From assembly GCA_009767595.1 (NCBI GenBank), contig VSDK01011470.1, positions 443,131-507,130 on the forward strand: 64,000 nucleotides of DNA. Direction: 5' to 3'. The notes beneath the pieces were generated by a model. That model had not been told where the DNA came from. It did no database searches and was given only the letters and a program-made list of their open reading frames with translations. The position numbers and the translations under genes are program-made. Of this stretch, positions 23,201-32,618 are shown piece after piece; positions within the stretch are counted from its first letter, which is position 1; every line of letters begins with the position of its first letter. Source of the DNA: Symbiodinium kawagutii. Lineage: Eukaryota > Sar > Dinophyceae > Suessiales > Symbiodiniaceae.

Positions 23201-26200
23201 GACCGGGCTTTGAAGATGCTTCATTTTTGTGTGAGGGAGCTAGCCATATCCAGCCATCATGCTTAGAGCTCCTTCATGCAAGTGTTAATGCCTTGCCAAA
23301 ATCAACTATTGCGTGTGTATTTTTCCATTTTGTGTCCTTTGGAAAGCTTTGCCAGCCAAGCGGTTAGCCTGCCCATTGCTGATTTGCCGAAGTTTAGATG
23401 ATCGATCCGGAAGGGAGAGAAATATGGCATCCATTGGTTTTCTGTACTTTTCCTCAGGGTATTTGGTTGAGCTCTGACTTGGGGATGACTTGGGTGTTGA
23501 AGACCTGGCAACTTGAGGAGGGCATGACTTGGCTCTTCGACAACTGTGGAGGTCATGGCGATACCTACGGCCACTATCACTACCATGCGCCACCTCTGTG
23601 CTTGTTGAGATCCTTGGGTGTCCCGGTTCCCGTGAACAGTTCCTGGTGGAAGAACGAAGGAGTCAAAGCATGGCCTTCCCATGGCCCTGAGCTGCAGATT
23701 GGTTGGGTGCCTGGGACATGAAGACGATGTGCTGTTGGGATGTGCTGTTGGGATGTGCTGTTGGGATGTGCTGTTGGGATGTGCTGTTGGGACGCTGTTT
23801 TGGCAGCGCCATTTGGCTATGGGTCAATACTAATGTCAAGGTAGGATTACTAAACCCCCCCTAATTAATCAACCCCCTCCTCATCCACAGACCCTGGTCC
23901 TTACTAAAGTTAATTAGGCTCTGATTTCCCCCCCAAATAAGTTAGGTACAGCCAAAAACCCCCCCTAATTAATCAACCCCCTCTGGATCCCTAGGTTTTT
24001 TTTTTGTTTTTGTTTTAGTTTTAAATTAGTTTTAATTGAAAACCCTTATCAATCCAATTGCTTCTCATGGCTAATGGGCTTAGATTTCCCAAAAAGTCTA
24101 TGTGTTTTTCTTTATTACCCGCCTTTTAAAATCCTTCAAAAAAACAACNNNNNNNNNNNNNNNNNNNNNNNNNNNNNNNNNNNNNNNNNNNNNNNNNNNN
24201 NNNNNNNNNNNNNNNNNNNNAACAATTGAAATCAATTTAAAAACAATTGAAATCAATTTAAAAACAATTGAAATCAATTTAAAAACAATTGAAATCAATT
24301 TAAATTAGGATGAAATAAATTTAAAAACAATTGAAATCAATTTAAAAACAATTGAAATCAATTTAAAAACAATTGAAATCAATTTAAAAACAATTGAAAT
24401 CAATTTAAAAACAATTGAAATCAATTTAACGACACTTGAAATCAATTTAAAACCAATTGAAATCAATTTAACAACAATTGAAATCAATTTAAAACCAATT
24501 GAGGGCGTTTATTTGGGGGTGCTCACTTTTGGACACCTATGGTCAGACCTTGTCGACCTTGTCGACCTTGAGGGGGGGGGGTTGATTAATCCGGGGTATG
24601 CATTAACCATCAATCAATAATGGTAGATAATTACCAACAACCTATAGGGAAAACAATGGTTGATGATGGGAAACCAGGGGTACGGGGTTTTGACCCACTG
24701 CCATTTAGCTGTGCAGGATCGTTCTTGTACGGTTTGCAGCCTTTTGCTGCATTTTGTGTTGGAACAATCTCCGGTTCTGGCTGGTCTTGCTAGGGTCGCC
24801 GTCTTTGTACTTAAGTGTCGTCGCTGCGATTTATCTAGGTCGAATTTGTATGTGTTTAAACTATTTTAAACTGTTATTGGTCGTTTTATGATTATTGTTA
24901 TTGTTGTTATTGTTCCTTATATGATCTCATATGATTGTTATTCTTCGCTTCATTGCTCTTGCCCTCCTTCTGCTTATACTCCTATGGATGCATTATCTTC
25001 GTTTGTGGCTGTTCTTTTGCTGTTCGCTTGAGGCATTGGATGGCGCACCCATCATGGGCCCTTTCAAGGGTGGCATCAGGACTGAGAAGAAGGTGTTGGA
25101 TGAATGTCATGGAGCCATCGATGAAGCCACGGGCGAATATCGAATCTTGCATGGAACATGGAGCCGATTGTGTACAGATTTTGCTGCTTCAAAAACATCA
25201 TGCTCCATATGGTGGTTATTTATTACTATAAATGATTAATAATGGATGATTTGGGGGCTCCCTATTTTGAGAAACCCCCATATGTTTCAAGAGTAGTGGT
25301 CTCGCAATGTGTGATATTGTTTGTTTTGGAAAGCCAATTGTGACGGGACACGTGGCAGTGTTTGACTCTTGTTCCTCTTGCTTTGCTCAGGATACTATTT
25401 GGTTCCTGAGGCCCCCTTTGTCCCGCCATGTTTGAGGGGTGCTGAGCTGGGCAAAGTGGGCAGTTTCCGAACTTCCAAGGAAGGCCAACCCTGCAGCAAA
25501 TCCGATGCCAAGCCCGTTGAAATTTCGATGGTCGAGGGCGGGAGGATCATCAGGGGAAGCGGATGCCCAGAGCATGCCATGTTCAAAAAAGTGCACCAAG
25601 GTCTTCCATTTGGCTTCAAGAAATTCAAGGGCAGCAAAGTGGTGCGAAAGCTAAGCAGCGGCAACTATGGAACTTGTCCTGCAGGTGCTGCTTGCGGCTG
25701 CGGCTGTGGAACAAGCACCTGTGGCTGTGGCTGTGGAACAAGCACCTGTGGCTGTGGCTGTGGAACAAGCACTTGTGGCTGTGGCTGTGGAACAAGCACT
25801 TGTGGCTGTGGCTGTGGAACAAGCACCTGTGGCTGTGGCTGTGGAACAAGCACCTGTGGCTGTGGCTGTGGAACAAGCAATTATGGTGGGTGCGGCGGGC
25901 CTAGCATCAAGGGTTGCGGAACAAGGAGTTACGGCTGCGGCAAGGGTTGCGGAACAAGGAGTTACGGCTGCGGGTGTGGAACAAGCACTTGTGGCTGCGG
26001 GTGTGGAACAAGCACTTGCGGCTGCGGGTGTGGAACAAGCACTTGCGGCTGCGGATGTGGAACAAGCACTTGCGGCTGCGGATGTGGAACAAGCACTTGC
26101 GGCTGCGGATGTGGAACAAGCACTTGCGGCTGCGGGTGCGGAACAACCACTTGTGGCTGTGGCTGTGGAACAAGCACCTGTGGCTGCGGGTGTGGATACA

Positions 26201-27805
26201 CCTACGAGTGTCAGGGACAGATGTTCTGCGCCAAGGGTTTGACGAAGCAAGGACCAGTTCTCTCAGTGCCTGTGAGTCTTTCGCAATGCAACGGTGTGGG
26301 GCATGACATCACCATTGATGACAAGCAGGAGTGTTGAGAAGCGGAAAGTTAAGCAGGCTGAGTGGGTTTGTCGATGAGTTTATTCTTAGATTTCTTGAAA
26401 CTCGATGTGTCAGAAAGAACTGGATCAGGTTTGGGATCCCTATGTTGAGCGGCGGTCATTTGAGCAGTAATACCCAGCGCTTGGTGGCATGGGGGTTGCC
26501 TCTTCGGTGTTTTGACAAATCATTGAATTTAACATAATTTATCCACATACCATGAAAGACAAGGATTAACATAGCGATTTTCACATTCTTAACACTAGTC
26601 AAGCCAGTCTTGAGCCGAGACTCGTGACCTCTGACCGAACCCTGCAGGACCTGACTGGTTACAGCCTCACCTTCGAGAATGGCAGAATGAAGGCTTCTGG
26701 CAAGCGCGCCTTTGACACAGGTGATTCCACAGATTATGTCTTGTCCACGGACCGGGTCTGACCGCGGTGTGGAAAGGCAACAAATCAGAGGGATATCAAG
26801 CGAAGGTTTTTGTAAATACCAAGGTGGTTCTGGAGTGGAGTAAGGGCCCTTAGCCATTTTGTTTGCCTCAGATGGATGCCTTAGTTTCACCCACCAAATA
26901 ATGGTTTCTCAAAATAGGGGTACTCCGAAATCATTCAATATTAGTCATTAATAGTAATAAAGCATCAATTTTTGGCGTTCCCAATTTCAAGAAATCCCCC
27001 CGGTGACCGCAGGATACCGCATACTACATCCTCATCACCGTTGGCACTGGGCACCAGGCAGCTTTGGGCTTGTGGCGGGTGCTCAATGTCACTTGCCAAT
27101 GCTGCTCCCCTTTCCTAAGTCAGTTCTCACGAAAGGCGGCGACGCTACCTGAGTTTCGTTTGCATTGGCATCACCCACTCAGATTCTTAGCTTCCCTTTG
27201 TGGGTTCAGCTGCACCCATGCTATCCAAAGTCTCATATTTTTCCTCATTTTCAAGATTTTTCAAGTAACATGTTCACGTTTTGTATAGCCCCAGCACTTC
27301 GCGCAAAGGCAAAATTTGTTACAATGCTTGGCTGCCGTTGTGAATCGTTTGTAGCGAAATACTCCGGGAAGCCCTGGGATGTGGCCAGGTAGGATACCAC
27401 GGAAGCTCCGTCACCCAAACTTTGGTCTGCGAGGGCACCCTCACGATGAAAGGCAGGGCTGTACTCTTCACCCAGCCAGCTTCAACAGGAAGGAAACAGG
27501 TGAATCATGGTGAATCATGATTTATCATCAACCAGTGAAAGATGAAGTGAAAAGCACCTACTTGTAGCATGCTCCGGCTTCAGAGTACAGTTTTGATACG
27601 TGCATCACTTCGATCTACCATTGGCGCCCCACATGCTTCAACTTCGCCAGGCGAATGTAAGCTGTCCAGCGAATGGTCCGGTGCTCCCGACTTATCCCGG
27701 ATCCAAGCGGCAGCAGCCGCAGCCGAAGATGTCAACGCTGCGCCAATGTCCCGGCCATTCAGCGTGTTGATGATGGCTGGGCCACTGGTGTGGCTCCTGG
27801 GATAG
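20227..27805 (+). CDS. DOMON/YHYH protein with Cys-Gly repeats and predicted GPI anchor
   Basis: Exons with compatible phase: 20227-20337, about 20980-21050, 23148-23195, 23458-23706, 25033-25141, 25391-26271, 26648-26737, 27013-27057, 27389-27499, 27584-27805 (stop TAG). Less certain ones: about 21482-21570 (CGSGCGCGTGCG) and about 21860-22030. The first two resemble the DOMON core (STWTIEAKNNQLEV, then TWCGFGFNKDSPIMDGS). Then comes a YHYH domain (Pfam family YHYH): VGIAMNSVLF, DNCGGHGDTYGHYHYHAPP, ALDGAPIMGP, LDECHG, YYLVPEAPFVPPCLRG. Exon 25391-26271 carries the Cys-Gly repeats. Two DOMON-like units follow: ENGRMKASGKRAFDTGDS with YYILITVGTGH, then TQTLVCEGTLTMKG with FTQPASTG and GAPHASTSPG. 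The hydrophobic end (PFSVLMMAGPLVWLLG) after a small-residue stretch suggests GPI anchoring. Two introns have GA donors and one has GC. DOMON domains bind haem or sugars in known proteins; YHYH function is unknown. The first DOMON-like part could be a separate gene. Confidence 0.65.
23719..23800. repeat. 13-bp minisatellite
   Basis: Five copies of GATGTGCTGTTGG begin 13 bp after the donor of the YHYH exon, inside the intron. Confidence 0.9.
23815..24703. mobile_element. Family A element split by a nested insertion
   Basis: The left end GGCTATGGGTCAATACTAAT (23815) and the right part starting near 24605 (AACCATCAATCAATAATGG, ending TTTTGACCCACTGCC) make one family A element. About 770 bp lie between them, bounded by CTAATTAATCAACCCCCTC (23862) and its inverse GGGGGTTGATTAATCC (near 24577). 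The insert holds a second direct copy of the boundary sequence near 23965, a 21-bp tandem array, and an assembly gap. It is inside an intron of the DOMON/YHYH gene. Confidence 0.7.
24149..24500. repeat. 21-bp tandem array with assembly gap
   Basis: N bases fill 24149-24220, followed by about 13 copies of ACAATTGAAATCAATTTAAA plus one A. A 21-bp unit encodes seven residues, so KTIEINL-type frames stay open without being coding. The true array length is unknown because of the gap. Confidence 0.9.
25211..25280. mobile_element. Family B element, 5' shortened
   Basis: Contains TTATTTATTACTATAAATG, GGATGATTTGGGGGCTCCCT and the end ATTTTGAGAAACCCCC. Both sides carry CATATG, a possible target duplication. 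It lies in the 250-bp intron between the last YHYH exons. Confidence 0.65.
25693..26196 (+). repeat. 27-bp coding repeat (CGCGCGTST)n
   Basis: Inside exon 25391-26271 the unit TGTGGCTGTGGCTGTGGAACAAGCACC, written here by its product CGCGCGTST, occurs in two blocks of about seven and nine copies. A spacer between them has NYGGCGGPSIKG and two KGCGTRSYGCG-like units. Block 1 uses mostly TGT, block 2 mostly TGC, so each block expanded separately. Copies differ mainly at silent sites, which supports selection on the protein. All other frames are also open here and must be ignored. Confidence 0.9.
26903..27000. mobile_element. Family B MITE-like element
   Basis: Left end ATGGTTTCTCAAAATAGGGG, middle CATTAATAGTAATAAAGCAT, right end CCCAATTTCAAGAAATCCCC. 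It sits in the intron just before the short DOMON exon 27013-27057. Confidence 0.8.
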
Positions 27806-29020
27806 GGGCTTCACCCCGCGAACGAGAGCCGATAAGGGCGGGCTCCGTGCTGCTGGATCAATGGTGAAGTAGGCCATGCCATGACCAAGAGCCTGAAGTC
27901 AAGAAGCTATTGATGTGATATCAACGATCAGCCTTGATGATTGTGGGGGCGGTACATCAAATTCGTGATGATTCGGTATGCAGAACGGCATGGATGGATT
28001 TTTCATGGATTTCTGTGTTTAATTCATATATTATATTCTATATTTACCATTGTATCTACCTATAGTGATAGTAGTGAATAGCCAACCACTGTATTTGATA
28101 GTCCATGCTAACGGTTTCTTATCCATTCTTATCTAGTGTACCACGTCCTGGAAAAATCGGCATCAATGGCTCGGGTTCCTGAGATCTTTGTCCCCTTTTT
28201 GTTGTGATCTTAGGGGATAAAGATCTCAGGAAGCCTGAGATTCTCATGCACCTCCATGATCTTGCGGGGATCACTGGAGCTGATCATAGTTGATCTATCT
28301 CTCAGACCCCAGCTGTTGAACCCCTGTGCCAAAAGCCATATCTATCGCGGTCAGCTACCAGATGGTCACCAGGTCTGCCCAATGGAGCGACGCTTCCCTC
28401 TGGAAGATGCCATGCATTTGAAACGGACCCCAACTTGCTGATGGCCATTGAATTGTAGGGGTGTCCTATATAACATCAATGGTCAGATTCTAGGGGGTAA
28501 AGCAATTGCTTGAAGGCCCAAGCCAGAGGCAAGACACGCACAAACAAGGTCAGCATGTGTCAACATTCCAATTGTAAACATGCTAAGGTATGACAGGAGG
28601 CGGTGACATGATCCACTTCCAAATTGAAATCCATCAAGGTATTTTCAAATGAGATGACAATGTTGGTTCAGCAGCGCACAGGCCAACATCATGTAAAGAC
28701 ATGGCCGTCATGGCCAATAAATTCGAAGCACCACTCCATGCGACTGAGAGATGCAGTGAAGCACGCCAGAAACGCATAGAATCGCTGGTTTGACCTCAGA
28801 AACGCTAAACGAACATACCAAATTTTATTACGGTGCCAGATACTTGGTCACAGCCAAGTGGCAACAGCGTGGAAATAGGATACATGATGATATGGTTGTG
28901 GGTCAATATTAATCAACCGTCTATGGGGGTTATCACCAACAATGATAGGGGAAACAATGGTTACTTAATAACCATATCAAGTATATTATTGGCCTTTGTT
29001 AGATGGCACCTACTTGAAAG
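27806..29020. other. Spacer with partial family A element
   Basis: Low-complexity spacer after the stop of the DOMON/YHYH gene. A left-half family A element is at 28890-28972 (GGTTGTGGGTCAATATTAAT). The frame 28256-28441 is open but unsupported. Confidence 0.5.
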
Positions 29021-29021
29021 A

Positions 29022-29200
29022 CATGAGTTGAGTGAAACAGAAGAAGCGGCAACGTCGTGCTCGGACAGCGCACCGGCCGCCAAGAGCACCTGTGAAACCA
29101 TTCCAAGGCCTTGGCTGATTTCCAACAAAGCCAAGAGACGCCAGGGTTTTTTACGTTTCGTTCCCCCATCATGTTCACAGTTCCAAAGATTTGCGAAGTG
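29022..29200 (+). CDS. Candidate exon, Ser/Ala-rich
   Basis: A GC-rich island whose + frame reads LSETEEAATSCSDSAPAAKS then TCETIPRPWLISNKAKRRQ. It looks like a linker or a disordered region. Ends are not defined by clear splice sites. No family is recognised. Confidence 0.35.
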
Positions 29201-29595
29201 AGGTGGTTACTAGATTGAGGTCTAACAATGTCTTGCAGAAAATAAAGTCCATTGTTGTCTGTATGATCTTCATTCCGAATCTCGTATTGTTTGACATAGT
29301 ATGATATAGTCCGCAGATTCGTAGTAAGATTCACTTTGGACAACAAACAAGAGCGTTCACATCACATCATGCGCAATGTGCCAAGAACACAGAACTCTGC
29401 TTCGAACCGCTGGAGTTTAGGCTGATGGAAGGGATGCTCTACAAAATCATCAGAAGTCTGCCAATCCTAGCAAACTTGAGGGTTCCAGTTGACAAGACGG
29501 AGATGATTTTAAAATGTTCAAAAATGGTACCTGTACAGACGTCGTGGCACGTCCCAAGGATCCCGAAAGGCCAAACCACTAAGCTTCACTGGTAG

Positions 29596-29787
29596 CACAG
29601 TTGCAATTACATTTTTGATCCATTGTCAGCTGGGATTTTAATCTCGCTGATGCGTGGTTTTGGATTGCCCGATGTCACCTGCTCCTTCGTGTGGCGACAG
29701 AAGGATGTTGTCGGCTTGTACAAGTCCTTCTCACACGAAGCAAGCTTGAATGCGGGATACGGCTACGTGTTTTCTTATCAAAGATAA
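29596..29787 (+). CDS. Candidate exon ending in a stop
   Basis: A stop-to-stop frame of 63 codons with good protein character: ILISLMRGFGLPDVTCSFVW, then VVGLYKSFSHEASLNAGYGY, ending TAA. It may start after the acceptor CATTGTCAG near 29630. It could be a terminal exon. No family is recognised. Confidence 0.35.
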   Translation, partial: HSCNYIFDPLSAGILISLMRGFGLPDVTCSFVWRQKDVVGLYKSFSHEASLNAGYGYVFSYQR

Positions 29788-30830
29788 GACCTGTTCAATC
29801 CTGTAATATTCATTGACTCATTGAACTATGGCTCATCCTGCATTCTTTGATGTTCAGTCTTGGGTGATATTCGGTGCTTCAGTTTGCGGAGAGCAACACT
29901 GGCCAGTCTTCCAGATCCCAGTGGAAATGGTCGGAACGCACCATTCCACTGTGGACATTCTCTGACAACGCATCAGAGATGAGAAGCAAGTGCCTTTCTA
30001 TCCTTCATCGTAAAGAGACTGGGTTGCGATTTCAGAAATGATCCGCTCTTACGCAGAGGAAATGGGAGGGCACTGATATCCAATATCCTGTGAATGTATA
30101 TCGTACGTTTGTACGTATAATCATGATTATTATATATGTGTGTGTGTATTTTGAAGTACACATATCGACAAGGGATGAAAATAGCCTTTGATTTTGATCA
30201 TGAACAGAGCAGTCAGGCTATGCCTTGAGGTTTAGGAAAACAAGGTGACACGTTGAAAAGCAATACTTTGGGACGATGCAAGAACCATCAAAAAATGATA
30301 CCAGACATGAAAGTCTTGCAGAAAAGATATGAAGAGATAGGGAACGACCCAAATATTTCCAAATATGACTTCTCCAATATGGAGGCATTTTGAAATCGAT
30401 GCTTTCATTTTTCAATACAGGGATGGTCGATGGGAATCCCCTATATGTAGCAACCCATGATGATCGACAATGCCGCATGCAGACATCCAAATATGGCTGT
30501 TGGTCATCCCTATGGTTGGTTAGAAACCCTTATTATTGGTTGCTTAATATTGACCCATAGCCCTATTGTTCCCAAGAAGAGGCATTTCATCAAATCCTTT
30601 GCGCAGCCAAGGCCAGTGAACCGGCCTGAGAGTCTGCAGCAAGAGTACTGCAAGCAGCATGTGGCAAGGTTCAAAAAACTGAAGTTACAACCGCCCTCGC
30701 CGGTTGGATGTGTTTTGGCTCAGTGACTTTGGTTCTTCAAGAAATTCAAGAAATGTAACCACTACTGTGGATGTTCCAAGTAAACTGCATGTGCTGCATG
30801 CTTTGGCTCAAGGTTGAGCCAAACAAAGAC

Positions 30831-31016
30831 ATGGCGCCCGGAACAAGGGTCAACTTGCCGTGGTCGGTTCAAAGAGGTGCCGGGCTCTTCTGGATACGCT
30901 GGATACATCGATGGGGGAATCTCCATTCGAACCCACCTGTTAGTTTGATGGTGTTGGTGCTGTTTTTTTCAGGTTTCTTGGCCATTGGGCTGGGGGATGA
31001 CTATGATACTTCATAG
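30831..31016 (+). CDS. Small ORF with C-terminal hydrophobic segment
   Basis: ATG at 30831 opens 61 codons: MAPGTRVNLPWSVQRGAGLF, then a hydrophobic stretch SLMVLVLFFSGFLAIGL near the end. Eighteen bases upstream is TTTGGCTCAAG, equal to the last 11 bases of the dinoflagellate spliced leader. A damaged copy is at 19089-19180. It could be a retroposed gene copy, or the similarity may be a shared exon. The hydrophobic tail lies outside the shared part, so it may be non-coding. Confidence 0.35.
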   Translation: MAPGTRVNLPWSVQRGAGLFWIRWIHRWGNLHSNPPVSLMVLVLFFSGFLAIGLGDDYDTS

Positions 31017-32618
31017 TAGTGATGACGATGAGCCTGAGGGGGATGAGGAGGAGGAGGATGATGATGACGACCACAACCATGGTGAGGATGAGGAGAAGGA
31101 GGAGGAGGAGGAAGGCCATTGCCATGGCTGCGACTACTGGTGACTGGTGGTGACGATAGATGATTGGTGGTGATGATTGATGATTGGCAGTGATGACGCT
31201 ACTTGTAATCATTGTTGCAATGATGTTCGTGATTCTAGTGCTGATGCAGTTGCATTTGATGATGTTGATGATGCTGATGATTTTGACGTTGCTCCCGCTG
31301 ATGACGATGTTTCCGCTGATTATGATAGTGACGATATTGCCGCCTGTTCGCATTCACATCAGAGTCTGTGAATGTAAGAGGATGTATGAGGCCTGCCACA
31401 AGTTTAAAAGCAGTGACTTCACATTAAGCATTTTCTTCAAAGCGAGTGTGGCTGGAAATATAGCAGGAGAAAAAACTATGTGGAAATCAGCAGGTGGAAT
31501 CCTGTGACTAGAATCACTCTGCCCATGAGTTAGGGCAGCCGTGATAATCGGTCGTGGTTTAGCATAAGGCATGGTCATGCAGGAAGTATCAACGAGTAAA
31601 GAGGAATAGGCTGATTAGGGACCGGCGCGAACCCAGAGAATTTCTGGGAACCGCCCAGGAACCGCTGGGAACATATGGGAACCCCTGGAACCCCTCAAAC
31701 CCATAAAACCCGTAAAAACCCCTTAAACCCGTCTAGAAACCCTTTAAAACCCTTGGGAACTGCTGGGAACCCCTGCGAAATCCTGGGAATCCATGAACCG
31801 AACATCGAGTTCCGCCGTCCAGGCTGAATGGCAGAGGTGACAGGAGGAGATCTCCGAGAAATGCACCAAGCGCAACACAGGTTGTACTATGGCAGTACTG
31901 TGGTGACTCAGCTTGTGGACACAGCTGATGGATAATGGACAGTTTGTTTAAATGTAGTTAAGATTATTTCAGAATTGAGAAATATTCTTTAAGAACAATT
32001 ATGCCAAGTGATGTGCGTGAAATGGTGATCATTATTTTCTGAACTTGCCAAGGTCGAAAAGGTATGACAAGTTATCTACTTCTACCTGTGATCATTTCTG
32101 ATCAAAAGATCACGTTCCGAACCAGACTGAGTCTGAAGACTCATTAGAAAATGATTTAGAAGATAAAGGGTTTGAGATGAGACATGTAGATCATAAACAG
32201 ATACGGGCAATGTATCAATGTCCTGTTCACTGATCCACCGTGTACACACAACTATTCAGCGTCCCATGCATCGCATCCATAGGTATCCGCAGATGTGGTG
32301 ATGCATCGACGTGCTGGGGATGGTCTCCAATCTGCATCTCCCGCAGGAGCTTCCAAGGCAGAAGCGTCCAAGGCCAAAGATGCTGCAACCTCAGATGGAC
32401 CAGAGATGGTTAACTGTGAAGAATCCATGGCGAAAGGAGGACAGGAGGAGATGAGTTTAGGGTTTTAGGCTTTTGGCTTGCTATTTACCTAGCATGGCAG
32501 TAAGATCGTCTTGGTTTTATGACTTCCAGGGTTGCGCCTAGTTCCGAGGCCGAAGATGTAGTTGATCCGTGTTGATCCGTGTTGACCCACCGAAAACGCC
32601 CAAGGTTTCAGAGTTGCC
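31017..32618. other. Repeat-rich spacer upstream of BBS1
   Basis: From 31020 to 31150 it is GAGGAGGATGAT-like purine-rich sequence. From 31200 to 31350 it is GATGATG-like. From 31636 to 31800 there are degenerate GGGAACC and AAACCC words. No clear promoter can be called; dinoflagellate promoters are poorly defined. Confidence 0.5.

Noticed and set aside
25651-26250. 199-codon Ala/Cys/Thr-rich minus-strand frame and other long frames in the repeat
   Set aside because: All frames of the 27-bp repeat are free of stops. The + frame is fixed by the YHYH sequence upstream and by silent-site variation.
26335-26337. TGA as the stop of the Cys-Gly repeat protein
   Set aside because: A consensus GTGAGT donor at 26272 precedes it in phase with the next DOMON-like exon. 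The stop is used only if that intron is retained.
31636-31800. Interstitial telomere tract (AAACCC words)
   Set aside because: Spacing is irregular and mixed with GGGAACC words; it does not form a CCCTAAA array.
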